This document shows, piece after piece, positions 1 through 7,312 of a stretch of DNA of 24,168 nt (position 1 is its first letter; every line of letters starts with the position of its first letter). The position numbers and the translations under genes are program-made. The notes under the pieces were generated by a model, which saw only the letters and a list, made by a program, of their open reading frames with translations, ran no database searches and had not been told where the DNA came from. Origin of the DNA: JAFAVZ01 sp036009105 (GTDB taxonomy: Bacteria; Acidobacteriota; Thermoanaerobaculia; Gp7-AA8); the NCBI GenBank assembly GCA_036009105.1, contig DASYMJ010000170.1:1-24168 (forward strand). Reading direction: 5' to 3'.

Positions 1-176
1 CCCTGCTGGCGGCGGGCCCGGCGGAGCTGGGGGAGGTAAAACGGAACGTCGAGCTGGAGGAGATGGCGGGCCAGCACTTTCTCCTGCCGGCTGCGCACGT
101 GCGCCACGATCCAGGGCGCGTCGAGCGCGAACAGCTCGTCCGGATGGAGCTCGGGTTCCTGCGGCAACAGCGGCAT
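1..176 (-). CDS. NusG/RfaH-like transcription antiterminator, N-terminal part (runs off the window)
   Basis: Reading the minus strand from the ATG at 176 gives an open frame to the window edge. After about 20 residues it contains the segment WIVAHVRSRQEKVLARHLLQ, which resembles the NGN domain of NusG-type proteins (a Trp followed by a short strand, then an R-x-E-K helix). The following DVPFYLPQ fits the family pattern in which the second strand ends in a proline-rich turn. NusG paralogues such as RfaH and UpxY bind RNA polymerase and suppress termination in long polysaccharide operons. The neighbouring Wzz-like, aminotransferase and epimerase genes fit that role. Only about 58 residues are visible, so the C-terminal KOW domain cannot be checked. 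The ATG has no clear Shine-Dalgarno, so the start is tentative. Confidence 0.7.
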   Translation of the reverse strand, partial: MPLLPQEPELHPDELFALDAPWIVAHVRSRQEKVLARHLLQLDVPFYLPQLRRARRQQ

Positions 177-216
177 GCGAGACGTCGCGCCTTGACGGAT
201 CGTAAAAGAGATTGAC

Positions 217-1863
217 ATGCTAGCGCGATTCCTGCGCCGCAGGACGTCTCCGGAGGATGCAAACAGAATGGCAGATCACCACGCCGACCGAGTCGCGGTC
301 GAGCCCGAGACTCCGATCTCGGTCAGTCACCTCGTCCACACGCTCCGCGCCTACGCGCCGGTCATCCTGCTCTCCCTCGCCGCCCTCGCCATCGGCTACC
401 TCATCCTTGCCGTGGCGCTCTACATCGCCTCCCCCTCCCAGCGGATCACCATGCAGCAGTTCCGCCTCGACTTCGAGGGGGCGCAGAAGGGCGAGTACCC
501 CAATGGGGTGAAGTTCAGCCCGTCGGAGGTGGTGGCCACTCCCATCCTGCTGAAGGTGTTCGAGGCGAACGACCTGGGCCGCTTCCAGAAGTTCACCGAC
601 TTCAGCCGCTCCGTCTTCGTCCTGGAGTCCAACCCCGCGTTCGAGCGGCTCGCCGCCGACTACACCGCGCGGCTGGCCGACCCGAAGCTGACGCCCATCG
701 ACCGGGAGCGCATCCAGCGGGAATGGGAAGCGAAACGGGACAGCATCTCCAAGAACGACTACTCCGTGAACTACGTGCGCACCGGCCAGGGGACCATTCC
801 CGAGACGCTGGTGCGCAAGACGCTGGTGGATATCCTCAACACCTGGGCCGATTACGTGACGCGCGAGCAGCACGTGCTGGAGTACAAGCTGGCCGTCCTC
901 TCCCCGGAGGTGGTCGAGATCCCGAACGCGAATGAGGGCGACGTCGTGGTCACGCTGCAGGTGTTGCGCTCGAAGATCGGGCGGGTCATGGCGAACATCG
1001 ACGACCTGCAGGACATCCCGGGGGCCGATCTGGTCCGCACCACGAACGACAAGATGTCGCTGGAGGAGATCAAGGTCCGGCTCGACGAGATCCTCCGCTT
1101 CCGGGTGGAGCCGCTGGTCGATGTGGCGCGCTCCAGCGGCATGGTCTCCAATCCGACCGCCACGGTGCGCTTCCTGGAGACGCAGCTGGCGTACGACAAG
1201 CGCCGCCTCACCGCCGTGCAGGCGCAGGCGGATGCGGCGCGGCAGTCGCTCGCCGTGTACGCACAGAACGGGCGATCGGGCGGCGAGACGGCAACGGTGG
1301 CGGAGGGGACCGGCCGGAACGCGCCGGGCGGCGGCACGTCCGCGGAAGGGGTGACGCCGCAGTTGAGCGACACGTTCCTCGACCGCCTGGTCAACCTCAC
1401 CAGCCAGGTCTACGATGTGAAGTACCGCCAGAAAGTGGCCGAGGAGTATGGACGGCTGCAGAACCAGGTGGTGCCGCTGCAGGCCGCGGTGGCCTACGAC
1501 GAGGAGATCCTCACCCAGTTCCGCAATCCATCCGGGACGTCGGGCGTGAATGGCGCGCAGGTGCGGGAGCAGATCGCGGCGACCCAGAACGACTTTCGCC
1601 TCCTCGTGCAGAAGGTGAACGAGATCTACCGCATGGTCTCGCGCAACCTGAACCCGGCCGGCGAGCTGTTCGCCATGACCCAGCCGCCGATCACGCGGGT
1701 GGAGCGCTCGGCGAACCTCGGCAAACTGGCGCTGTACGGGCTGCTCTTCCTGCTGCTGTCGCTGCCGCTGATCATCGTCCTCTGCCTGCTGCACAACCGC
1801 ATCCGGCAGGAAGAGGTGAGCGAGGGCTACGTGGCGCCGGTCGCGGACGCGGTGTCATCCTGA
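217..1863 (+). CDS. Wzz-like polysaccharide chain-length determinant / co-polymerase protein
   Basis: This 548-residue protein has one membrane helix near residues 47-70 and a second near 503-527. Between them lies a long, charged, helix-rich extracytoplasmic region, and the cytoplasmic tail is short. That two-helix layout is typical of Wzz/GumC-type proteins that set the length of exported polysaccharides. No kinase domain is fused. A Gly/Thr/Ala-rich stretch near residues 350-380 looks like a flexible linker between two helical segments. The start at 217 is the longest choice; an in-frame ATG at 268 has a GGAGG at 252-256 but at a long spacing, so the first 17 residues are uncertain. The last residues (VSS) and the stop lie inside a palindromic repeat shared with the convergent epimerase gene. 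The family call rests on architecture and neighbours, not on a diagnostic motif. Confidence 0.7.
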   Translation: MLARFLRRRTSPEDANRMADHHADRVAVEPETPISVSHLVHTLRAYAPVILLSLAALAIGYLILAVALYIASPSQRITMQQFRLDFEGAQKGEYPNGVKFSPSEVVATPILLKVFEANDLGRFQKFTDFSRSVFVLESNPAFERLAADYTARLADPKLTPIDRERIQREWEAKRDSISKNDYSVNYVRTGQGTIPETLVRKTLVDILNTWADYVTREQHVLEYKLAVLSPEVVEIPNANEGDVVVTLQVLRSKIGRVMANIDDLQDIPGADLVRTTNDKMSLEEIKVRLDEILRFRVEPLVDVARSSGMVSNPTATVRFLETQLAYDKRRLTAVQAQADAARQSLAVYAQNGRSGGETATVAEGTGRNAPGGGTSAEGVTPQLSDTFLDRLVNLTSQVYDVKYRQKVAEEYGRLQNQVVPLQAAVAYDEEILTQFRNPSGTSGVNGAQVREQIAATQNDFRLLVQKVNEIYRMVSRNLNPAGELFAMTQPPITRVERSANLGKLALYGLLFLLLSLPLIIVLCLLHNRIRQEEVSEGYVAPVADAVSS

Positions 1864-1938
1864 GGCGCGCAGACGCCGAATGGATCCCCTCGCGAGCGCC
1901 GGGGGATCCTTCGTCCTCTGCGGGACTCAGGATGACAC
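1852..1938. repeat. Long imperfect palindromic repeat between convergent genes
   Basis: The outer 13 bases GTGTCATCCTGAG (1852-1864) recur as an exact inverted copy at 1926-1938. An inner GGATCCCC (1882-1889) pairs with GGGGATCC (1902-1909). Aligned as a whole, the two arms of about 38 bases differ at roughly four positions plus one indel, with a loop of about 12 bases. In translation this is the 'CHPE.R..' type of spurious peptide seen around dispersed repeats in many environmental genomes. The element overlaps the last codons and stop of the Wzz-like gene on one side and of the epimerase on the other. It may also act as a bidirectional terminator hairpin, although no T-run is seen. Confidence 0.85.
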
Positions 1939-2862
1939 GCGAAAATACGCCACCGTCTCCCGCATCCCCTCTGCCAGCGCGACGGGGCCCGGCAACCGGG
2001 CCCGCTCGCGCAGCCGTGAGCCATCCAGCACGCTGCGCAGCTGCTCGCCCGCTTTGGCCGCTCCGTGCGCGGCGGGCAGGCTGCTCCCCAGCTCCTTCGC
2101 CAGAAGCGCGTACAGCTCGTTGACCGAGGTCTCCACCCCCGTCCCGACGTTGAACGGGCCGCCGTCCTCGATGTCGGTCGCGGCCATGTTCGCGGCCACG
2201 ACGTCCCCCACGAAGACGTAGTCGCGCGTCTGCTCGCCGCTGCCGTTGATGGTGACCGGCTCGCCGCGCAGGAGCCTGTCCGCGAAGATGGCGATCACCC
2301 CCGCCTCCCCTTTCGCGTTCTGCCGCGGGCCGTACACGTTTCCGTACCGGAGGGCAACTGTCTTCAGCCCGTAGACCTGGCGATAGAAGTGGAGGTAGTG
2401 CTCCACGGCCAGCTTCGCACAGCCGTACGGGGAGAGCGGATTGCGCGGATGCTCCTCCGTCTGCGGCGCGAAGAGCGGCTCGCCGTAGATCGCGCCGCCG
2501 GTCGACGCAAACAGAAAGCGCCGCACGCCGATCTCGTGCGCGGTCTGCAGCAGGCGGATCGAGGCGACGATGTTCACCTCCGCGTCGGCGGCCGGATCGG
2601 CCACGGAATGGCGCACGTCGATCTGCGCCGCGTGATGGCTGATCACATCCGGCTTCAGCTCCGCGATCCGCGCGAAGGTCTTCGCATCCCGCAGGTCGGC
2701 CTCCACGAACTGGGCGCGCGGATCGAGGTTGCGGCGGTTGCCCGTGGAGAGGTTGTCGAGCGCGGTGACCCGCCAGCCGCGGGCCAGGCAGGCATCGACG
2801 ATATGCGAGCCGATGAAGCCGGCGCCGCCCGTCACCAGCGCATGGGTGAGTGCATGAGTCAT
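1927..2862 (-). CDS. NAD-dependent sugar epimerase/dehydratase (UDP-glucose 4-epimerase-like)
   Basis: This 311-residue extended short-chain dehydrogenase has the NAD-binding GGAGFIG at residues 12-18. The catalytic set is a Ser/Thr at 120-121 and YGCAK with Tyr146 and Lys150. It also carries the family signatures VALRYGNVYGPRQ and GSGEQTRDYVFVGDV. The closest well-known relatives are UDP-glucose 4-epimerases and related nucleotide-sugar epimerases, but the exact substrate cannot be read from the sequence. The start is ATG 2862, preceded by AGGAG at suitable spacing, and overlaps the rhomboid stop as ATGA. It is the last gene of a three-gene minus-strand unit. Its final residues VSS and TGA stop lie inside the palindrome at 1852-1938, so the repeat has probably replaced the original end of the gene. 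Confidence 0.92.
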   Translation of the reverse strand: MTHALTHALVTGGAGFIGSHIVDACLARGWRVTALDNLSTGNRRNLDPRAQFVEADLRDAKTFARIAELKPDVISHHAAQIDVRHSVADPAADAEVNIVASIRLLQTAHEIGVRRFLFASTGGAIYGEPLFAPQTEEHPRNPLSPYGCAKLAVEHYLHFYRQVYGLKTVALRYGNVYGPRQNAKGEAGVIAIFADRLLRGEPVTINGSGEQTRDYVFVGDVVAANMAATDIEDGGPFNVGTGVETSVNELYALLAKELGSSLPAAHGAAKAGEQLRSVLDGSRLRERARLPGPVALAEGMRETVAYFRVSS

Positions 2863-3548
2863 TCGAGAGATCTCCTGCTGATGCGGATCGCGCCCGCCAC
2901 GGCGGCGCCGAAGAGGAAGCCGCCGACGTGCGCCCACCAGGCCACGCCCGCCACCTCCTGCGTCCCCCGCGCCGAGGCCAGCGAGGCGAAGCCGTTGAAG
3001 AACTGCATGCCGAACCAGACGGGCAGAAAAAGCGCCGCGCGGATCTCGGCCATGGCCCAGTAAACGACGAGCGGAAAGAGCGTCACGATGCGCGCCTGCG
3101 GCCGCAGCACCAGGAACGCGCCGAGCACGCCGGCGATGGAGCCGGAAGCGCCGATGGAAGGGATGGGCGAGGTCGGGAAGATCGCGGTATGAGCCAGGCT
3201 CCCGATCGCGCCGCAGGCGATGTAGAAGAGGAGATACCGCCACCGCCCGAGCACATCCTCCACCGCCCCGCCGAAGACCCAGAGGTAGATCATGTTGCCG
3301 AAGAGGTGGACGAAGCCGCCGTGCAGGAAGAGCGAGGTGACGAGCGTCATCGCCGCCTCCCACCACGCGTACCCGAACATCGCCGGATGGAGCATCCGCA
3401 CGGGGATGTAGCCGAAGGTCTGGATCAGCGCCTCGGCCCGCGGCCCGAGGAGCACCTGCACGATGAACACGACGAAGTTCGCCGCCACGACCGCGCGGTT
3501 CACCACCGGCACGGAGCGCGCCGGGAGGGTGTGCCGGAGGGGGATCAT
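2859..3548 (-). CDS. Rhomboid family intramembrane serine protease
   Basis: This 229-residue multi-pass membrane protein carries the rhomboid signatures. There is an HGGFVHLFGNM segment at residues 76-86 in the second core helix, the catalytic GASG with Ser135, and the catalytic His207 in AHVGGFLFG. Rhomboids cut transmembrane segments of other proteins inside the bilayer; the substrate here is unknown. The start ATG 3548 overlaps the aminotransferase stop as ATGA, and its own stop overlaps the epimerase start the same way, so the three genes are almost certainly co-transcribed and translationally coupled. An upstream in-frame extension to 3692 exists but lies entirely inside the aminotransferase gene and has no membrane or family features, so I rejected it. 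Confidence 0.93.
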   Translation of the reverse strand: MIPLRHTLPARSVPVVNRAVVAANFVVFIVQVLLGPRAEALIQTFGYIPVRMLHPAMFGYAWWEAAMTLVTSLFLHGGFVHLFGNMIYLWVFGGAVEDVLGRWRYLLFYIACGAIGSLAHTAIFPTSPIPSIGASGSIAGVLGAFLVLRPQARIVTLFPLVVYWAMAEIRAALFLPVWFGMQFFNGFASLASARGTQEVAGVAWWAHVGGFLFGAAVAGAIRISRRSLE

Positions 3549-4669
3549 CGCAGCGCGGCGGCGATCTCCCGCACCACCTCGGCCAGCTGCTCTTCCTTCA
3601 GCTCCGGATAGATGGGAATGGCCAGCGACTGCTCCGCCGCCGCCTCGGAATGGGGATACGACTCGCGCGCCGTCGGCACGCTGGCGAAGCACTCCTGCTG
3701 GGGGAGAGTCCGCGGATAGTAGATCTCGCAGCCGATGCCTTTGCTCCTGAGGTGCTCCTGCACCCGGTCGCGCGTCGCGGCGCCTTCGGGGAAGCGGACC
3801 ACGTACTGGTTATAGATGTGCCGCCGCCCTGCCAGCTCGCGCGGCAGCACCACGCGTCCGCCGAGGTTCGCATCCGCGAAGAGCTGGCCGTACGTTGCCG
3901 CGTTGCGCCGCCGCCCTTCCGTCCAACCCTCCAGGAAGCGCAGCTTGACATGGAGGATGGCCGCCTGCAGCGCGTCGATGCGGAAGTTGCCGCCGACGTA
4001 CTTATGAAAGTACTTCGGACGCATGCCGTGCACCCGGTAGTCGATCAGCTTCCGGGCGAGCGCCTCGTCGTTCGTCGTCACCGCCCCGGCGTCGCCGAAC
4101 GCGCCGAGGTTCTTCGAGGGGAAAAACGAGAAGCAGCCGATGGCGCTCATCGACCCGGCCCGGCGCCCATGATCCTCGGAGCCGACGGCCTGCGCCGCGT
4201 CCTCGATGACCGCGATGTTGTGCCGCGCCGCGAGGCGGTTGATCTCGTCCATGGCGGCGGTCTGTCCGAAGAGGTGCACCGGCATGATGGCCCGGGTCCG
4301 CTTGGTGATCCGCTCCTCGATCCGTGCCGCATCGATGTTGTAGTCCTCCAGGTCGATGTCGACGAACACCGGCACCGCGTGCAGCCGGTCGGCCACACCG
4401 GCCGTGGCGAAGAACGAATAGGCGGGAACGATCACTTCGTCGCCCGGCTCGAGGTCGAGCACCATGAGGGCGATGAGCAGCGCATCGGTGCCGGAGGAGA
4501 GGCCGATCGCGTATTTGGTCTGGCAATAGGCGGCGAAGTCGCGCTCGAAGTCGTCCACGCGCTTGCCGAGGATGAACATCTGCGACTCGTACACCTCCTC
4601 GGTGACGCGGAGCACTTCGTCGCGGATGGTGGCGTACTGCTGTTTGAGGTCGAGGAGCGGGATCGCCAT
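3545..4669 (-). CDS. DegT/DnrJ/EryC1/StrS family sugar aminotransferase
   Basis: This 374-residue PLP enzyme has the SSGTDAL cofactor-phosphate loop near residues 58-64, an Asp157 in VIEDAAQA that contacts the pyridine nitrogen, and the PLP Lys186 in FFPSKNLGAFGD. The family transfers an amino group, usually from glutamate, to keto-sugar nucleotides used in surface polysaccharides. The length and the start MAIPLLDLKQQY match the family well, so ATG 4669 is preferred over the much longer open frame running up to 5839. It is the first gene of the minus-strand unit with rhomboid and epimerase. A TATACT hexamer lies just 10 bases upstream of the ATG, which would leave almost no untranslated leader. 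The sugar substrate cannot be assigned. Confidence 0.94.
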   Translation of the reverse strand: MAIPLLDLKQQYATIRDEVLRVTEEVYESQMFILGKRVDDFERDFAAYCQTKYAIGLSSGTDALLIALMVLDLEPGDEVIVPAYSFFATAGVADRLHAVPVFVDIDLEDYNIDAARIEERITKRTRAIMPVHLFGQTAAMDEINRLAARHNIAVIEDAAQAVGSEDHGRRAGSMSAIGCFSFFPSKNLGAFGDAGAVTTNDEALARKLIDYRVHGMRPKYFHKYVGGNFRIDALQAAILHVKLRFLEGWTEGRRRNAATYGQLFADANLGGRVVLPRELAGRRHIYNQYVVRFPEGAATRDRVQEHLRSKGIGCEIYYPRTLPQQECFASVPTARESYPHSEAAAEQSLAIPIYPELKEEQLAEVVREIAAALR

Positions 4670-4679
4670 GGCGCGCGAC

Positions 4680-4685
4680 AGTATA
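4680..4685 (-). promoter_or_regulatory. Possible -10 box for the aminotransferase operon
   Basis: On the minus strand TATACT ends 10 bases before the ATG at 4669. No good -35 hexamer is visible at 16-18 bases upstream, and no Shine-Dalgarno lies between the box and the ATG. If used, transcription would begin about 4 bases before the start codon and give a nearly leaderless message. Confidence 0.35.
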
Positions 4686-4753
4686 GACGGCGAGGCGAAT
4701 GTGCTCGTATCTACCGGCGAATCTGCAGCACATCCTGAAGGAGAAATGAAGCA

Positions 4754-5845
4754 ATGCAACTCAGAAAACTGATCACCAAATTGGCTACGGCCGCAACCAT
4801 CGCCGTGCTGCCCATCGCGGCCAGCGCGGCCACATACATCGTCCCCGCCGCCGGCACCGGTCCCGGCGCGAACAACAGCCACTGGCAGAGCGAGCTCACG
4901 CTGCACAACCTGGCCCTGCGCACCCTCACCGCGAACGTCTCGTATCACGATACGAACGGCAAGACCGAAGCAGTGGCCATCGACGTCCCGGCCCAGTCGA
5001 CCATCGCCGTGGCCGACATCGTGAAGACGAAGTTCGGCCGCGAGTCGGCCACCGGCGGCCTCTCGCTCGACATCGCCGATGTTGATGCCAAGAAGCTGGC
5101 CATCGCCTCCCGCACCTTCAACACCTCGGAGGCGGGCGAGTTCGGGCAGGACATCCCGGCCGTGCTCTCGACCGATGCCGCGTCGCCGGGCGACGTCGAC
5201 GTCCTCTCCGGCCCCTCCAACGTCAACAGCTACCGCTTCAACTTCGGCGTGTTCGCTCTCAGCGAGCTGCGCGTGCAGTGGCAGCTGGTCCGCGCCGACG
5301 GCAGCGTGGCCGCCTCGCGCACCGAAACGTACGGTGCGAACACGCAGCGCCAGTTCAACGGCGGCGTGCAGACGCTGTTCAACCAGACGCCGCAGAACAA
5401 CGACACCGTGCGCGCTCGGGTCGAGCTCGGCCGCGGCGTCTTCTACGGCAGCGCGGTGAACCAGTTCACCGGCGACCCGACCTACGTCCCCGGCGTCCGG
5501 GCCCGTGAGGAAGTGCCGCTGACCCTCGGCATCGACGTGGGCGCCGACGGCCGCGTCGACATCGCCGACAACGACCACGACGGCGTGCTCGATGTGAACC
5601 TCGACGTCCGCCCCTCGTTCTTCCCCACCCAGTTCCGCGTCGTGGCCACCGGCCGGGAGAACGTGAAGCCGACGTTCGAGATCCTGACCTCGCCGGCCGC
5701 GGTGACCCGCTTCACCGACGACAACGGCACGGTGTTCTTCGATCCCTCCAGCGCGGAGTCGGCCAACGGCGCGGAGATCCGCATCCGGGTGACGGTCGGC
5801 AACGACTCGGCGGTTCTGACCATCCCCATCACCTACCACTTCTAA
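4754..5845 (+). CDS. Secreted protein of unknown function
   Basis: This 363-residue protein begins with a clear Sec signal peptide: a basic MQLRKLITK, a hydrophobic core and a likely cleavage after ASA near residue 25. The mature start YIVPAAGTGPGANNSHWQSELTLHN has the look of a family of beta-rich secreted proteins I associate with Acidobacteriota; no enzyme motif is visible. A DNDHDGVLDVN stretch at about residue 275 resembles an EF-hand/dockerin-type calcium loop (D-x-D-x-D-G). The C-terminal 70 residues resemble an Ig-like beta domain (alternating hydrophobics, final VLTIPITYHF). The start at 4754 is supported by AAGGAG at 4738-4743. It stands alone, divergent from the aminotransferase operon and convergent with tyrS. 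Function is unknown. Confidence 0.85.
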   Translation: MQLRKLITKLATAATIAVLPIAASAATYIVPAAGTGPGANNSHWQSELTLHNLALRTLTANVSYHDTNGKTEAVAIDVPAQSTIAVADIVKTKFGRESATGGLSLDIADVDAKKLAIASRTFNTSEAGEFGQDIPAVLSTDAASPGDVDVLSGPSNVNSYRFNFGVFALSELRVQWQLVRADGSVAASRTETYGANTQRQFNGGVQTLFNQTPQNNDTVRARVELGRGVFYGSAVNQFTGDPTYVPGVRAREEVPLTLGIDVGADGRVDIADNDHDGVLDVNLDVRPSFFPTQFRVVATGRENVKPTFEILTSPAAVTRFTDDNGTVFFDPSSAESANGAEIRIRVTVGNDSAVLTIPITYHF

Positions 5846-5871
5846 GCGAACGTTTCGGTTTCAGTACGACT

Positions 5872-5896
5872 GGGCCGGCTGGAGAGCCGGCCCTAC
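5872..5896 (-). repeat. GC-rich palindrome, copy 1 (inverted orientation)
   Basis: Arms GGGCCGGCT and AGCCGGCCC flank a 4-base loop GGAG, forming a perfect 9-bp hairpin. The sequence is the reverse complement of the unit also found at 7840-7868 and in the cluster at 23944-24108, including the adjoining GTA. It lies in the 57-bp gap between the stop codons of the secreted-protein gene and tyrS, so it could serve as a shared hairpin at the ends of both messages. Confidence 0.9.
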
Positions 5897-5902
5897 CTGT
5901 TC

Positions 5903-7111
5903 TCACGCGAATACGATCTTCGCGAAGCGGCGCTTCCCCACCTTCACCACGTACGACCGGCCCGCGCTCGCGTCGAGCGCGTGTTTCACGTTGTCCACCT
6001 TCTCCTCATCCACCAGCACGCCGCCCTGCGCGATGAGGCGCTGGGCGTCCTTGTTCGACTCGGCCAGTGACGCGGCGGCGAGGACGCGCGCCAGCAGTTG
6101 CGGCTCGGCCGAGGCGGGGAGCTGCTTCTCCTCCAGGTCGGCCGGCGCCTGGCGCTCGCTGAATACGCGGCGGAACGATTCCTCCGCCGCTTGCGCATCC
6201 GCCGGGGAGTGGAACTCGCTGATGATCAGCTTCGCCAGATCGCGCTTGGCCTGCATCGGATGCACCCGCCCCGCCTCCACGTCCTCCCGCAGCTCGGCGA
6301 TCTCGGACGGGGTGAGGTCGGTGACCAGCGTGTAGTAGCGCCACATCAGCCCATCGCTGATCGACATCACCTTCCCGAAGATCTGTGAAGGCTCTTCGGT
6401 GATGCCGATGTAATTGCCGAGCGACTTCGACATCTTCTCCACGCCGTCGAGTCCTTCCAGCAGCGGCATGGTGATGACCACCTGCGGCTCGAGGCCGTAC
6501 TCGCGCATCAGGTCCCGGCCGACCAGGAGGTTGAAGAGCTGGTCGGTGCCGCCCATCTCCACGTCCGCTTTCAAAGCGACGGAGTCGAAGCCCTGGGCGA
6601 GGGGGTAGAGCAGCTCGTGCAGCGCGATCGGCTGCTGGGCGAGGTAGCGCTTCTTGAAGTCGTCGCGCTCCAGGATGCGTGCCAGGGTGGTCTTCGCGGC
6701 GAGCTTGATCATCCCCTCCGCGCCGAGGGAGCTGAGCCACTCGGCGTTGAAGCGGACCTCGGTTTTGACCGGATCGAGGATCTTGAACACCTGGCGGCGA
6801 TACGTCTCCGCGTTGCGCTCGATCTCCTCCCGGGAGAGCGCGGGGCGGGTGGCCTTCTTGCCGGTCGGATCGCCGATCATGCCGGTGAAGTCGCCGATGA
6901 CGAACACCACCCGGTGGCCGAGCTGCTGGAAGTGCTTCATCTTGCGGATGACCACCGTGTGGCCGAGGTGGAGGTCGGGGGCGGTGGGGTCGAAGCCGAC
7001 CTTGATGGTGATCGGCTTGCCGCGCTGCAGCTTCGCCTTCAGGTCGTTGCGCTCGATGAAGTCGACCGTCCCCTTGGCGAGGAAGTCGAGTTGTTCCTGG
7101 ATCGTATCCAT
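5903..7111 (-). CDS. tyrS: Tyrosyl-tRNA synthetase
   Basis: This 402-residue class I aminoacyl-tRNA synthetase attaches tyrosine to its tRNA in the cytoplasm. The ATP-binding HIGH-type motif is HLGH at residues 48-51 within KVGFDPTAPDLHLGHT, and the KMSKS loop is at 226-230. The MGGTDQLFN segment before it is typical of the TyrS family. The C-terminal 60 or so residues (AQRLIAQGGVLVDEEKVDN onward) form an S4-like RNA-binding domain. The length matches the TyrZ-like branch. The start MDTIQEQLDFLAKG fits the family, though no Shine-Dalgarno precedes it. It is transcribed divergently from the histidine operon; only 57 bases separate its ATG from the hisL ATG. Confidence 0.97.
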   Translation of the reverse strand: MDTIQEQLDFLAKGTVDFIERNDLKAKLQRGKPITIKVGFDPTAPDLHLGHTVVIRKMKHFQQLGHRVVFVIGDFTGMIGDPTGKKATRPALSREEIERNAETYRRQVFKILDPVKTEVRFNAEWLSSLGAEGMIKLAAKTTLARILERDDFKKRYLAQQPIALHELLYPLAQGFDSVALKADVEMGGTDQLFNLLVGRDLMREYGLEPQVVITMPLLEGLDGVEKMSKSLGNYIGITEEPSQIFGKVMSISDGLMWRYYTLVTDLTPSEIAELREDVEAGRVHPMQAKRDLAKLIISEFHSPADAQAAEESFRRVFSERQAPADLEEKQLPASAEPQLLARVLAAASLAESNKDAQRLIAQGGVLVDEEKVDNVKHALDASAGRSYVVKVGKRRFAKIVFA

Positions 7112-7127
7112 GCGGCCGGCATTCTAA

Positions 7128-7156
7128 TTGACAGCCTCGCGTTGCGGCCGTAGACT
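7128..7156 (+). promoter_or_regulatory. Sigma70-type promoter of the histidine operon
   Basis: A consensus TTGACA at 7128-7133 is followed after exactly 17 bases by TAGACT at 7151-7156, which differs from TATAAT at two positions. Transcription would start near 7163, only about 6 bases before the leader-peptide ATG at 7169. It is the best promoter-like pair I see in the window and lies just upstream of the leader-peptide gene. Confidence 0.8.
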
Positions 7157-7168
7157 CGCCCGACTGTC

Positions 7169-7216
7169 ATGAAACGCGCTTCCCGGACCCAGCACCATCA
7201 TCACCACTGCACGTAA
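7169..7216 (+). CDS. hisL: Histidine operon leader peptide with five consecutive His codons
   Basis: The ATG at 7169 opens a 15-codon frame reading MKRASRTQHHHHHCT and ending at TAA 7214-7216. The run of five His codons (7193-7207) just before a terminator hairpin and a histidine operon is the hallmark of translation-coupled attenuation. The enterobacterial hisL peptide has the same layout: a short basic start, seven His codons, then stop. A ribosome starved for His-tRNA would pause in the run. There is almost no untranslated leader and no Shine-Dalgarno, so translation probably starts in leaderless fashion. The peptide itself is unlikely to have a function beyond being translated. Confidence 0.9.
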   Translation: MKRASRTQHHHHHCT

Positions 7217-7312
7217 GCAGGGGTGCTGATCCGCACGCGCCCCGCCAGGAAGGGGCGCGCCAGCGAAGCCGAGCGAACTGTCGAAGCCTCTTCCCGCGGG
7301 AAGGGGTTTTTT
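7190..7312 (+). promoter_or_regulatory. Histidine transcription attenuator with two alternative folds
   Basis: Six segments can pair in two mutually exclusive ways. Fold 1: A 7190-7196 with B 7222-7228 (7 bp); C 7236-7243 with D 7252-7259 (8 bp); E 7287-7294 with F 7299-7306 (terminator). Fold 2: B 7220-7226 with C 7237-7243 (7 bp, one G-U); D 7248-7256 with E 7286-7294 (9 bp, one G-U). The 8-mer GGAAGGGG occurs in both D (7248-7255) and F (7299-7306), so they compete for E. A lies in the Gln and first His codons; a ribosome stalled there would free B, which takes C, leaving D to take E and prevent termination. A ribosome at the stop codon would cover B, restoring C:D and E:F. This is the logic of the enterobacterial his attenuator. 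Confidence 0.85.
7287..7312 (+). terminator. Intrinsic terminator of the his leader (E:F hairpin)
   Basis: An 8-bp stem pairs 7287-7294 with 7299-7306 around a CGCG loop (one G-U pair), followed at once by six T residues at 7307-7312. The downstream arm contains AAGGGG (7301-7306), the only Shine-Dalgarno-like sequence before hisZ, so the hairpin would also hide the hisZ ribosome-binding site. Confidence 0.9.

Noticed and set aside
220..1794. Long minus-strand open frame of 524 codons opposite the Wzz-like gene
   Set aside because: It is rich in Arg, His, Val and Leu with no domain or membrane pattern, as expected for the complement of a GC-rich gene; the plus-strand protein has clear architecture.
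1827..2024. Small minus-strand frame whose translation contains a CHPESRRG-like peptide
   Set aside because: It is a read-through of the dispersed palindromic repeat, a frequent source of false gene calls.
4670..5839. N-terminal extension of the aminotransferase frame up to 5839
   Set aside because: The family N-terminus begins at MAIPLLDLKQQY (ATG 4669); the extension is antisense to the secreted-protein gene.
7121..7126. TAGAAT on the minus strand as a -10 box for tyrS
   Set aside because: No -35 hexamer fits at 16-18 bases, and the site overlaps the -35 of the his promoter; the evidence is too weak to list as a feature.
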